Positions 32,951 to 44,374 of a DNA stretch of 64,000 nucleotides are shown one piece after another. The position numbers were made by a program, and so were the translations under genes. The stretch is from Strigamia acuminata (Eukaryota > Arthropoda > Chilopoda > Geophilomorpha > Linotaeniidae). The DNA is taken from positions 3,906,001-3,970,000 of the forward strand of contig OX442319.1 in assembly GCA_949358305.1 (NCBI GenBank). Reading direction: 5' to 3'. Position 1 is the first letter of the stretch. Each line of letters starts with the position of its first letter. The notes under the pieces are model-generated. The model searched no databases and was not told the DNA's origin. It worked only from the letters and a program-made list of their open reading frames with translations.

Positions 32951-34349
32951 TAGACACTAAATAGTGCCATTTTCCGTGCTCTATGTTTTCCTTGTAAAGG
33001 ATTTGTTTTTACAGTAAATATCCAGTGAATAATTATTTTTATACTTTATGATTTGTTCTCTGTGAAATTTGACAGTCACATGATATTGTGATTAGTTTAC
33101 TTTGTAAGTTCTTTTGATTTGATTAAATACTTTTTCCCATGTTTCACTTTGCTAACAAGATATTCTAATATGTGACATTAGAAATAATGATTCAAGAGGA
33201 AGACTCTTGGCAGAAAGTGATCTTACCTTGGTAGAAGCAGTAGCTGCATTCAAAAACTCGTGTTTTAAGTTTTGGTGTTTTGGACTTGTGTTTTGAAGCA
33301 AACTTTTTGAGTGCTTGAGTTTTTGTTGTGTTTTGAAGTTTGTGTTGTGACCTTTTCATAATGGCCACTCAAATGGATGACCAGGGCCTATCAGGAAAAG
33401 ACCAATTCTTGAGAGGTTCGGTGCAATAATTATACAAATGCTGTATACAGCAGAGGATGATGAAGTAGTAAGCTATTTTATGGATACATATAATTTGGTA
33501 AATTGAAATATTGTAAATTCATTCCACCTAAAGTTTCCAAGGTCTCTTAGTAAATAAACAATAATTGTTATGTGTGGGTTCATCCCAGCTCACATGTAAC
33601 AATATGCAACTTAATTAATTTATTTTTTTTAGGTGATAACCATTTCCCAGGAATTTGCAAACCAACCAATATTGGCATTTTGTTGCCAATTGCATGATGT
33701 TATAGAAAACGCCGTCCAATAAAATTTTTCTTAAAAACACTTATCTGCCAGGTTGTGCAGCTGGGAGGTCCGTGAATGTGAGGGCATAAAGAAATATCTT
33801 TTTTTTACTTGTTGTTTACATGTTGTCTCCTGAACTTTGGTTGAGGTTTTGGGGTTTTTATCCAACCCCTGTATTGCCACCTTGCTCCATTGATGTCTAA
33901 TGGGGCAGTGAGCAGCTGGTAGGAGTTTATTTGTTAAAATTAAGGCCTTAAATCATTCTGTCCTTAAGATGAGTGATTTTCTAAACATTTAAAATCTCTT
34001 AATCCATTTAAATATTGACTATATTAATTATGCACATCTCTGAAACTTCTTCCATGCTCATACTGTTACTGTATATTTGTAGACTTTTTTGTTATTTTTA
34101 ATTATAGGCTATAAGTTATAAGTATAGGCTACTTATAACAAGACCAGTGGTCTTAATTGTCACTTAGACCAACAGAACTGATGAAGTAATTTAATTCACC
34201 TTCGTTTAATGTCTATTCTAGAGAGACGTTGTTCGTCTGGAATGAAGACCTTAGCGGATCGACGCAACAGCATTACTGAGACGAAGAGCAAAAACCAAGC
34301 AATGAGGGAGAAACCGAAAGTGCATCAATGTGCATCAATGTGCATCAAA
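32951..34349. other. intergenic, element debris
   Basis: At 33238 the sequence CAGTAGCTGCATTCAAAAAC is one end of the MITE seen at 21742 and 57000, without a partner end. The block TAGTAAGCTATTT-ATGGATA at about 33465 recurs at about 44357 in the gypsy pol relic. At 34318-34362 there is a short tandem repeat of GTGCATCAAT. No gene. Confidence 0.5.
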
Positions 34350-34441
34350 GTGCATCAATGTGATTGTTCCATTGTTCCAGAAAGTTACAAAATAGTAAAG
34401 ATTGGTGAGGGGAGATTTTTTATTTTTCATAACTGCATCTA

Positions 34442-36104
34442 ACTGAGAAGCATAAGTTTGGAAACTTGGCTGAATTCAAAAATTTGAGTTTAGTGAATTT
34501 GTGATTATGAGAAAACAAACAATCAAAGGATATTAAGCTTATAACATTTTATTAATGTAGCATAGAGCTTTCTAAAAATCTAAATGTTTTCAAAAAAATC
34601 AAATAAATAACATAAATATGTTGAATTGTATTCACCCTCTGGTGAAGCAGAAGTCTTGAAACTCGCTCCATCTGTTGCATAAGTTTAGAAACTTCCGTGA
34701 TTTCCCATGTAAACTCATTTGCATAATTTCACAAAAGCAAGAAAACAGTTGTTTTTGATGCAGCTAACATCTCTGGTGTGATAATGGGCAAAGCAGCAGA
34801 GTTGTGTATGGATGAAAAGCGAATTGCCATGAATATGCGTGCAAAGAAGAAAACATTGGCTGAAATTGCTGACCACCTTCAAATATCTAAATCATGCGTG
34901 TGTAAATGTTTGAAACGAATTCAAGATGATGGTGGACAGATAAAACCAGTGAAAAAACGACCTGGAAGGCCCCAATGCACAACAACTCGTGAAAATCGAA
35001 TTCTGAGAAAAGTTGTGTCAAAACAACCAAAGTCAACTGCCAATGAATTGCGTCAGAAATGGAACACTGAAGCCAATATTCATGTATCCAAAAACACGGT
35101 GATACGACGCCTTAAAGATATGGGATACAGATCTAGAGTACCAAATAGAAAACCTTACCTAAATAAAAAACAAATTGCTAAACGACTTGCATGGGCCAAA
35201 GAACATTTGAACTGGACTGCTGAAATGTGGAATTCAGTGGTTTTTTCGGATGAATCAAAATTCTGTTTATCATTTGGGGACCAAGGAACTCGAGTTTGGA
35301 GGAAAAAAGGACAAGAATATCACCCTAAATGTCTGAAAACCACTGTTAAGCATCCACTTGGAGTAATGGTCTGGGGATGCATGGCCTCTAAAGGTCCAGG
35401 AGAATTAAAATTTGTGGAAGGGACAATAAATGCATTAAAATACCAGCAAATACTAGAGGAAGGTTTACTACCATCAATGAAAAAGCTAAGAGTACGTCGC
35501 AAATTGATCTTTCAGAAAGATGGGGCTTCCTGCCATACTGCCAAAACTATGACAAAATGGTTTGAACAAAAAAGAATAAACGTTTTATCATGGCCAGGTA
35601 ATTCCCCAGACTTAAATCCTATTGAGAATGTATGGAATACAATGAAAAAGCGTTTGTAAGCTCAAAAACCAGCAAATAAGACAGAGCTTAAAGCTGCAAT
35701 CACTGAAATCTGGACTCGCAGCAGATGAATGTGTCAAGCTTACGTCATCAATGCCGAAGCGACTTGCTACGGTAATAAAGGTAAAAGGATATCCCACCAA
35801 ATATTGAGGTAGTACTGTACTAATTTAAAATATTTATAGCTTAATCACTCAAGTTTCTTAACTTATGCAACAGATAGAGTGAGTTTCCAGACTTCTGCTT
35901 TACCAGCGGGTGAATACAATTCAACATATTTATATTATTTATTTGATTTTTTGTAAACATTTAGATTTTTGGAAAGCTCTATGCTACATTAATAGAATGT
36001 TATAAGCTTAATATCTTTTGATTGTTTGTTTTCTCATAATCACAAACTAACTAAACTAGAATTTTTGAATTCAGCCAAGTTTCCAAACTTATGCTTCTCA
36101 CTTG
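34442..36104 (+). mobile_element. Tc1/mariner element with ~250-bp terminal inverted repeats
   Basis: The left arm begins at GAGAAGCATAAGTTTGGAAA and runs to about 34690; the right arm (about 35855-36104) is its reverse complement with scattered mismatches. TA flanks the right end (36105-36106). The homologous site at about 45616 is empty (GCATCTAAGCTTAACTTTCC). The left tip lacks a few bases compared with the right tip. It encloses a transposase gene. Confidence 0.88.
34778..35815 (+). pseudogene. Tc1-like transposase, broken near the C-terminus
   Basis: The open frame 34778-35659 gives 293 residues: a paired-type helix-turn-helix (about 25-50), a GRPQ hook (63-66), a second helix-turn-helix, and the DD34E core with D158 (FSDESKF), D248 (QKDGASCHTA) and E283 (PIENVWN), exactly 34 residues between the last two. 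The frame then meets a TAA. Homologous protein sequence continues past it (PANKTELKAAITEIWTR), and after a one-base shift at about 35724 carries on to a natural stop at about 35815 (with SSMPKRLATVIK). The catalytic triad is intact but the last ~50 residues are cut off, so activity is doubtful. Confidence 0.9.
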
Positions 36105-36695
36105 TAACTTTCCTTCAATTGTTTTTATGATTTACGATAGAATACAAATTGTTAGCTGAATGGTTAGCTTATTTTAGAACTGATTTCCATATTATTTTTC
36201 TTTTGTTTATTCTTTCCCTTTATCTGTGTTTTTGCCTGGTTTGGAACATTTTCCCTGGATTATCATGATAATCTGCTGTATTTTTAATTTATGCACATTC
36301 TGATTTATTTAAATATTTCCTTTTGTCACCTGTTTTGGACGATTACTCTTTGGAAAATAAGACTGACCTGAAACCAAAGGTTTCCTAATTTTGTAAACTC
36401 TTAAAATTAATCACTTTCGCCTTCGACACAGTAGCCGCTTTCGTCTCAATTCAGGGCCTCAAAGTACGATTTCATGGTGCGTCAGAAAGCACAAGAAACA
36501 ACTACAGCCGGAATTCTCACGGTCATTATATGACCAGCGCCCTTTACATTTCTCCATACTGTACCTTGCGTTCTCCATGCTGAAGAAAAAAGCCCGTTAG
36601 TCGGTCTTAATTCGCTAACATTTTTAGCCACGACTGACTTCTTTTCCATTTCTGGACACATTTACAAAGTATTTGACGTCTCAATTGTTGATTTG

Positions 36696-37316
36696 TGACC
36701 GGCTGCCCGATCAGTCCGTTCACTTACCTGCAACACACGGCGCTTCCACGGCTCTCGCGCACCTCGTGTGTTTCTCGCGCGCACCTGACGCGGTCCCCCG
36801 CGCCAGGTGGAGCTGATGGTCGTTGGCTCCGCCAATTGGGAACCGGAAGTGCCCTTCCGGAAGTGGTCGGCCCCGCAGAAGGCCCAGAGAGTTCTCTTGC
36901 AACCAGCGTGGCGAACGGTCGCTTCTACGATCGCTCTTCCACACTGGCAATCATGACGAATCCGATTGGCGTGGCGACTCTGTCGCCCGCCGGGACTTGA
37001 TAGTCCGTGTTCCCCGCGCCTGTCCTACGTTCTCCGTGAACGTAGCGACGACGCGGCCGAACAGTATTCAGACCACGCGTGTCATTCGGCCAATGGCCGC
37101 CGTGCCACGCGGTCTTGTTAGGGATGGCTGTTTCTCAGCCATCGCATTGGGAAATGCACTGTAGAGACACCACATCATACCCCTAGACATAATAAAGCTT
37201 ACCTTAAACTAAACTTGTGTCTCTTGTGTATTTCGGAAGTGTAATTTATCGTGTGTGTTGTGTCCAGCGTCCCGTGGCTCTCCCCCGACCACGTGGCGTC
37301 CGTCCAAACACTCACA
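36696..37316 (+). repeat. 5' LTR of the gag-only element
   Basis: About 621 bp, TGACCGGCTG to AAACACTCACA. Strikingly GC- and CpG-rich in its first 400 bp against the AT-rich surroundings. AATAAA lies at about 37190. TGGGCCCGTCCAGGAT at 37321, four bases after the LTR, is the likely primer-binding site. Confidence 0.65.
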
Positions 37317-39460
37317 ATTGTGGGCCCGTCCAGGATTGTTGAACTCTCTCGCGAAATTTTTTTTCTATTCACTGATTGTGTTATACACAGTATTGTTTAG
37401 AAAAAGAGCTTTTCTTTTCAACAGAGGGGGAAATTTCTTGAACATGGTTGTGATAGGGAATCAGCAGGCGAAAACGGCCGCAAATCGCTGATTTTGGACC
37501 CTAACTTGACAAAATTTGTGGCTGTGCATGTCCAGCTTGCCTGGGTAATGGCAAGCAGGGACTTACATTGGCCACACTGTCCAACGGTCTTCTATTCTTT
37601 TCTAGCTCAGCCTAAAAAACTGAGTGGTTGGGAGAGGAATAAAATTCCAAACCTTCATATTATTTTCTATTTCTTGGTGCGTAGCCCAAGTAAAATAGTG
37701 GAACAGTCTGCAGCGGTTTGAACCCGATTCGAGGAGGAGGAACGCTGGCGGCCACCAGCAAACCAAAATCCCACGGGGGAAAGACTGGCATAATCCAATT
37801 GCCACGCTGCAATACCCAGTTCCATTATGGGCCGGGCGAGGAGTCTGTGTGAACTGAGCTTTGGGTGACACCAATTTCTTTGGATGGACTTTTAGTCGGC
37901 GTCAAACCAGGTTGCTATTACAGGGAAGTTGGCCCATGTAAACATTCACTTGCAATGAATGGGGTTTATTAAAAATTTGATCTGGATAGCAGCGAGGTGC
38001 TAGCAAGCATTGGATAACTGGCAGAGAAGTTGCTGTGGCGATTCATCAGCTGTGAATCGTCCGTGGCTGCTCGAGGTGCTCGATACCAGGTTCACATGGA
38101 TTATTATCCTACCCTGTCCCGTGTACTGGTCAGGAGCAGTTGCAAGTTGATATATACAACCCAAGAATTGCTGAGATTGGGACGCGGACAGCAGGGCGAG
38201 CTGCCGGAGGTACGGGGATACCAATGGTGCAGAGCTCAAACGGTACAGAGAGTTCGTTAGGGCGTAGGAACGATATCTGTGCGTTCAGGTAGCTACCAGC
38301 TTTGAAAAAAGACTGGGAATCTAGCCTGTAACTTTATTTTCCTGAATTATATTCATCTTTTTGATTTCCAGAGCTGTTTCAGCTTGTACGAGGACTGTGC
38401 TTGAACCACAGTTTTGGGCAATCTTGACATTTTTGGGAGTTTATTATTTTAAAACACCTTTTTTGTTTTTCTTTCTCTTCAATTTTTTACTTCCCTATCT
38501 ATGATTTTCATGGTTCTCTGGGACACCACACCTGACAGTAGGATGCATGGTCACTTTGGGATTATTAGGTTTTCCTGACGGTTGATACATGTTTATCCGC
38601 ATGACCGGGCGGTATACAGCACCAAATGGAGGGTGATATGGCTTCGAGATGGCAGCTGAAGGGTGGGACCCAATAGCAACTAGGAACAGGAGGTGCATTG
38701 CCTTCCTCACTTTTTAAGTGCATCTAATTGTTCCACAAAAACAACCACTTCATTGGGATGTGCAGATATCCCAGTGTGGGCACGTTTCTGTCGAGAAGGC
38801 AGCCTCGTGCAAACTGAGGTGAAGGTTTCCATAAAAGGTACGAGCGGGCGCAGTTGCGCTGATCTCTTGGAGCAGAAGGAGAGATTAACAACATCCCCGT
38901 GCACATCTGCAACTTCTGCTAAAGAAATGGTAATTTTTTGAGTGTATTTTTTCTTATATAAAAAACCACCCAGTATTTTATTTATTCCTTTTTTTCTATT
39001 TTTCTTGTCTTTCTTCCTTTGATTATCGTTGCTGTGCGACAAGAATCAATTTTTGTGACTGCGCACTTGTGCGATTAACTTTTATTGTTGCTTGCGACGA
39101 TAAAAAACTCTGTTTGAAAAGATTCGAAGTTCTATGGACACGATTTCGTGCTTTTATTGGCACAAAAGTCATGTTTTCATGGAATCAGACCATTTTGATC
39201 TGGTTCAGAACTTCTAGTTCCAAACAAAGGTCACTATTGCTTTTCGAAATGTTGTTTTTTCTGCAGAAATGTGGAAATTTAGATATTTATTGGTCAAAAT
39301 CTTTATTTTCTTCATAAAATTCCAAGATGGCGGCCCGAAAACAATAGAAAAACATGTGGAGATTACAGAATTTTCGAGTAAAACCGGAATTGAGATATTC
39401 TCAAAACTGTTGGGAATTCTGGGAAATTAATTCTGTGAATAAATTTCGATTTTCTACCAA
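37317..39460 (+). other. long leader of the gag-only element
   Basis: About 2.1 kb between the primer-binding site and gag without a credible ORF on either strand. Part of it (37700-38300) is GC-richer. It may hold packaging signals or an unrecognised insertion; I cannot tell which. Confidence 0.45.
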
Positions 39461-41155
39461 TTGGAGACAAGGGGGGGGAGTGACATCACTAATCCCTCTC
39501 TCCAGAATGGCTACTTTAGCCCGAACTACTGCTCTCTTATTGGGTTTGAGTTAATCTCTCTCATCCATTTTGTTTGCTGCGGTCCTGCTCTTGGGCACAT
39601 TCAGTCAATGCCATACACAAGGACAGGTAAGACCACGTGGAATTCACCAGCAAGTAGTCTTTCCACACAAGCAACCGAAGCAAACACGGCAAATTCAGAC
39701 AATTCGCCTCTCGATTCTTCAGACGACGAAACAATCAACATGTCTCACAACAAACAAAAGACGTTAGATCAGGCCATGCTTGAAACTACGTGCCACATTT
39801 TTGATTTGAAAGTTGAAGAAATGACGTCTTATGCGGTTTGGGAAACTACTCTTTTAGATGTAGCCAACCATATTGTAGAAACGCAAGATAAAGCTGATGT
39901 TGCAATGCAACAATTAGATAGAACTCGTGCAGAATTAAACACAGCGCAAACAAAGATTGAGGAAATCAATGATCAACTCTTTCGCGCAAAGAATTCATTA
40001 CGGGAAATGGATTCGGTTAAATTAACCAACAACAGTTTAATGAACCTATTAGCTCAACAAAAAGCTGTTGTGGACGGAGTAGTAGCTGCGGGCCAAGCAA
40101 ACGCGGCGGCCCGAGCTTTGCTACCAAATCCACCGGCGGTTGTCACCACAGCAAATTCTGCTATAAATTCGACGACTGTCAGCGGTACTACACCATTGCT
40201 TACAACGGGTAATCCGTTACTTTTAGCATGGGGTGACAAATACACCCGCAAGACTGACCAACCCATGCCTCCGTCTAGACCTATGGACGAGGTAGAGTTG
40301 AGTAAGAGGGTGAAGTCGATTGGATTAGAAGCCTTTTCCGGCGACAAAACAAAATCGAAGGCTTTCATGATTGATTTAAAACGGTCTCTAAGATTTGCAG
40401 AACCATATATCAACCAGGTACTAGCCGAACACTTGTTCAAGTTTTTCAGAGGCGACGCAGCCACATGGTTCTCGTCTCATGAGAAAACTGACTGGGAAAG
40501 CTTCGAACACGAATTCATAATTCATTTTCGACCCAGCGACACGTTGCTACTGGCAGAAATTGCCAAAATGCAGCAGCTGTCCCACGAGTCTGCCACTCAG
40601 GTGGTATTACGACTAGAAAAGCTGTATTCTCAGCTAATGAATCCGGTTCACGAGAGTCAACAGCTCCAAAAGGTGCTGTCGATCTTACGACCGGCCGCGA
40701 AAACCATGGCAATAACTGCATTAGATGCAGATAATTCCTGGGCGGCTCTGAAAAGAGCTTGTATTGCCACAGAAGCATCTACTTTGAACGTGGAAACTGT
40801 GGCAAATGCAGCAATAATCGAGGCACAAAAGACAGAATCTGTCGCACAAACCTCGAAACTTATTTCAAACTCTCAGCAAATGGTAGCAATATCAAATGCT
40901 GCTGGTGTTGAAAAAACAAAGTTTGTCCCTTATGGATTAAGAAATCCAAGCAATCGGACATTATTTCCAACACCAAAAAACGCTGCAAATTCAGCAACAA
41001 AAGGTGCTGAAAATACAGAAAAAGCACTAGTCCCGAGCAACAAACTTAAGGATTATGCAACTAGACCTCGCAATGGTGGTTGTTGGGGGGCTCTCCCCCG
41101 ACCACGTGGCGTCCGTCCAAACACTCACAGATTTATTTTCGCATTTCAGACTTGA
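39461..41155 (+). CDS. Gag-like protein of the gag-only LTR element
   Basis: The 564-residue frame probably starts translation at the ATG at 39740 (residue 94, MSHNKQKTLDQAML), giving about 471 residues. It has a long coiled coil (about 130-205, QLDRTRAELNTAQTKIEEIN), an alanine/proline-rich linker, and a retrotransposon Gag capsid core (about 285-410) with FRGDAATWFSSHEK and WESFEHEFIIHFRP, the matching signature of Ty3-type Gag. There is no zinc knuckle. The last ~25 residues (ALPRPRGVRPNTHRF) are translated LTR and host flank, so the C-terminus is a fusion created by the deletion. No stop interrupts it. Confidence 0.8.
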   Translation: METRGGSDITNPSLQNGYFSPNYCSLIGFELISLIHFVCCGPALGHIQSMPYTRTGKTTWNSPASSLSTQATEANTANSDNSPLDSSDDETINMSHNKQKTLDQAMLETTCHIFDLKVEEMTSYAVWETTLLDVANHIVETQDKADVAMQQLDRTRAELNTAQTKIEEINDQLFRAKNSLREMDSVKLTNNSLMNLLAQQKAVVDGVVAAGQANAAARALLPNPPAVVTTANSAINSTTVSGTTPLLTTGNPLLLAWGDKYTRKTDQPMPPSRPMDEVELSKRVKSIGLEAFSGDKTKSKAFMIDLKRSLRFAEPYINQVLAEHLFKFFRGDAATWFSSHEKTDWESFEHEFIIHFRPSDTLLLAEIAKMQQLSHESATQVVLRLEKLYSQLMNPVHESQQLQKVLSILRPAAKTMAITALDADNSWAALKRACIATEASTLNVETVANAAIIEAQKTESVAQTSKLISNSQQMVAISNAAGVEKTKFVPYGLRNPSNRTLFPTPKNAANSATKGAENTEKALVPSNKLKDYATRPRNGGCWGALPRPRGVRPNTHRFIFAFQT

Positions 41156-42685
41156 AGATGCGGTTTGCTGCCAGGCTCCCAACGTTTGTGCGAGCTTAGG
41201 AGTAGAGAATTCTCTTCATTGCACGTTTCGTAAGTGACGACGCTCTCCCTCAGTGAGGCAAGGTAGTTCGGTCTTAATTCGGATATCATTGTTTTGTGGT
41301 GACTGTGAACTTTCATCGTTGCCACCACTACCCCCATTTTGGCCGCAGCTTTCACAGGCGGAATGCCCCAATTGGGACATCGAGTTTACGGCGCAGGCCA
41401 TGGAGGCGGCGGAAATGAAAGAAAACGCGTCAGGAAATGGACGAAATAACGCAACAGTATCATCAACAGCTGGAGGCACCGCCTGCGCTGCTGTCGCCAT
41501 CACCGCCTCCACCGCCACAACTGTTACCAGTTGAATATGAATTCTGGACTGATGGACACAAACCCCTAATAACCTAGTTTTTCTAGAGCCATTGATCCCA
41601 TTCAAAATTAACGACGTGACAACGTTTACCATAATAACCAATAAATCTTTGTTCGTTTATGCCTAAATTGTATTGTTTTCTCTACCAATAAATTACCACT
41701 TATAAAGTTATTTAATCTCAGACACAATTGTTTATACTTGTTTTTTCCCATAAAGTTTTTCGTATTTAAAATGTTTATACTTTTAAATGTACAATTATTT
41801 TAAAATCCTGGTCTATCCTGTGACGTTTGACCACATAATTTTAATTGTTTGTCCTGTTATGTCCCTGTAATGTCCCATTTTTAATTCATTGAATTAAATC
41901 TAATATTTTTTGAATTATTATACCAGTTAACTTTTATTTATACGATGATTTCCCAAAATTTTGTTTAATTTATATTATATTATATTATTTGGGCACCTGC
42001 CCCCTGTGGAGGAAATTACAACACCAAATTGTCTGCGCAATTGTTAGTTACTAGGCGCTATCGTTTCTATGTGGTCGCTATGACGACTGTTGCTTGTTCG
42101 CTTGTTACAATGTACGATACGGATTAAAAACCTAATGTTTCTCGTTCTTACAAATGGTTTGGAGTGATTAAATATCCCACACCCCCGTGCCTGCTTTTAT
42201 TAAAAGCAGTAATAAAAGTTTAGCGGGTGGGTGATGGTCACGAGCATGTAATTTCCCTCTATTTTTTAATTTTGAACTACTCCCAGTGAACAGCAGAAAG
42301 ATGCAAGAGAAACCATTGCAGCACGAGATCTCGAGCACCGCAGCACCTTTTGAAGAAATCGGTTGTTCTTAACCAATCACCGAAATAGTCAACCCAGTGA
42401 TCATCAATCAAAGGTTCTTTGATCTACGGTTCTCTCCTCTACATTTCTTTGCTCTATGATTCCTCAGATAAGTTAGTTCCTGATTCATCCAACTGTGTCT
42501 TACTACCCAGCAGTCCATGTGATGAATTTTAAATTCCAACATTCTTACATGAATTTGCAGTAAAATTTTATGCTGCGAGAAATGCAATCAGTTACCTAAT
42601 TGAAAGGTTTAAAACAGCATTTTTGGTTTTATGATTTCCAAGTCAAACAAAATCTTAGAGACCAAGAAAGTGTAATGCACAGTAG
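41135..42685. other. copy 1 of the duplicated sequence, non-coding part
   Basis: Matches 46302-46975 piecewise. Copy 1 has about 230 bp (around 41300-41560) that copy 2 lacks. No gene identified. Confidence 0.5.
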
Positions 42686-42875
42686 TTGATGTGGTACCAG
42701 GAAAATATTGTCATTTTAACACGACCCATCAAACTGGATGTGAACAAAATTGGTTTAAAGATTAATGTTGATGGCTTCCCAATTGCAAAAACTTTGAACA
42801 CAATTGTGGCCAATCTTAGGACAAATTGCAAGCACCTGATCCCACTATTGGAATTTGGAATATTCTGTTAAAAAA
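42686..42875 (+). pseudogene. transposase-like fragment (KINVDGFPIAK type), copy 1
   Basis: The frame contains IGLKINVDGFPIAKTLN, similar to the (N)VDGLPI-KS block of a dispersed animal transposon protein whose class I cannot name. Frameshifts before and after it make it a relic. It is homologous to 47859-48086. Confidence 0.45.
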
Positions 42876-43604
42876 AGAAGCCTGATCAGATTGCAGTCTA
42901 CATAAAAATATTCATTGCAGATTGTACTTGATTAATGATGGCTAGCTTGTATCAAAAGAAATAATTCCTAGAACACGAACAACCAAAACGAATGCATCAT
43001 CTTGTGCGTAAATCTATTCCACAGTTTGGATTTGAAAGTTAAATATGAATTTAAATGTTCAATTTCAAGAAATCATTCAAGAGGTCTGTCATATGAAAAA
43101 AGGGTAACTTTATTCCATTATTACTAGTTAGTATTGCTGGAGCAAATGTAAAACTAGAGGCCATAGCAATGATTTTTATGAAATAGATTCACCCCTTGCA
43201 AACTGATTCCACTTTTTGATCAGTTGAAAAAGAAACAAATTGGGAAAGTCTGCTAATCTTTTCCATCACGAGTTATTTCGACCAGTATTTATTTTAATTG
43301 GCTTCCTCTAGACCAGGATTATTTTCGACCACAAAAAAAGGTGATTAGTCGACAAAATCGTTGGATTATGTGCCTTTTTTGTGTTTGTCTTTTTTTTTAT
43401 CTTCTTTTTGTCACTTTGCATTTTTTCATTACTTTTTTGGCTCGTTTATATTTTTATTTAGTTTTTAAAAATAATTTTTCATCCATTTTTTATTTGTTTT
43501 ATTTTATTTTACACTCTTGCGGGGTTATTATTATCCAAAAAGAAAATTTTTGACCAGGAAAAAATTCGACCACAATAAGAATATTATTGACAACACCAGG
43601 CTCT

Positions 43605-43800
43605 GATGCTTTTGAGGATGTTTTAATTTAGTGGAAAAAACATGAACAATTGTACCCCATTTTATCCTTTCTCAAATTTCCTATGTTACAGGAAATGCAG
43701 CATTTGTCTCTGTAGAGATGCTTTTCAGTAGAGTAAGGTTAGTGGCAATCCCGAGGTACTGTTTGCTATCAAACGAAAATTTTGAATACTTTCAATGATT
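43605..43800 (+). pseudogene. hAT transposase C-terminal (dimerisation) fragment
   Basis: Frames in this stretch give DAFEDVLI, a stop, WKKHEQLYPILSFLKFP, then after a shift SVEMLFSRVRLVAI and LLSNENFEYF. This is the order of the hAT C-terminal dimerisation domain (WWK----YP-L---A, then S-ER-FS, then L---NFE-L). Stops and shifts make it inactive. Confidence 0.6.
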
Positions 43801-43944
43801 AAATTCACATATTTAATGATTGATGTTTTTGAAACAATTGCAACAAAAAAAAATGGTTGCAGCAAGTCTACCCACTGAAGGATAGGCCTAAGGACATAAA
43901 ATTACTCCAGGTTCCGTGCCCAAATGATTGAGCGATGTTGAAAT

Positions 43945-43980
43945 AGTTTTTCACCTGTATGAGTTGCAATTGCAATATGT
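43945..43980 (-). repeat. tiny zinc-finger gene fragment
   Basis: TTTTTCACCTGTATGAGTTGCAAT is the finger-linker sequence found repeatedly in the zinc-finger genes (encoding IATHTGEK on the minus strand), stranded 17 kb from the nearest one. Only about 35 bp, so a chance origin by capture rather than a former gene here. Confidence 0.5.
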
Positions 43981-44170
43981 CAGATTTGTTGTTACTGTTT
44001 GTTGTGGTTATGCACTGCCTTATCCATTTACAGAAGGAAATTACCTGGTCCTCTCTGCTTGTGACACAGACAAGGTATGGGTGTTCGTCTGCCTCCATAG
44101 AGTGCTATTTCTCTCTCTTGGACTCCACAGAGGCTCGGAAAGAGATAAGACTAGCAGTGGGTTTTCTGTC
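43980..44170. repeat. dispersed repeat shared with 30685-30730 and 63820-63915
   Basis: CTGTTTGTTGTGGTTATGCA matches the LTR-like end at 30690; GTGACACAGACAAGGTATGG matches 63838. Probably pieces of one LTR family. Confidence 0.55.
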
Positions 44171-44374
44171 ACAAGTGATTATTTTTTTCTTTTTTTGTTT
44201 TCATGAGAGTCCAAGTACTTGTAGAACATAGGTATCGTAACCTTTTTTTTATAGGTTTGTAATTTTTAAATATTTCCTTCTCCCATTCGGGGCTCCGTAA
44301 TAACCGCGGAAGGAATAACCGCGAAATAAATGTTCCTTTTCAAAACTTGACTCCAGTAGTAAGCTATTTGATGG

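Larger units (their letters stand above)
36695..41129 (+). mobile_element. gag-only LTR element (pol and most of 3' LTR deleted)
   Basis: GATTT flanks the element (36690-36694 and 41130-41134), and the empty site TTGTTGATTTATTTTCGC is present at about 46293. A 5' LTR, PBS-like site, 2.1-kb leader and gag ORF are followed directly by only the last ~41 bp of the LTR (41089-41129, same as 37276-37316). Pol and the rest of the 3' LTR are gone. The target duplication shows it inserted as a whole and was then internally deleted, or was copied from an already deleted RNA. Confidence 0.8.
34350..43560 (+). repeat. ~3-kb duplicated sequence, copy 1 (split by insertions)
   Basis: Copy 1 consists of 34350-34441, 36106-36690, 41135-42240 and 42480-43560. 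Copy 2 is 45538-46975, 47740-48283 and 53006-53490, in the same orientation. They share unmistakable blocks (GGTGAGGGGAGATTTTT, AGCCACGACTGACTTC, GTAATAAAAGTTTAGCGGGT, CAGTAGTTGATGTGGTACCA). Either a tandem segmental duplication or two copies of an old 3-kb element. Confidence 0.75.

Noticed and set aside
36695-37164. GC-rich region with several ORFs that could look like a CpG-island gene
   Set aside because: It lies inside the LTR defined by the target duplication, and the ORFs overlap without any motif.
38000-38300. GC-richer stretch considered as a structural RNA gene
   Set aside because: No tRNA boxes, snRNA or 5S-like motifs that I could recognise.
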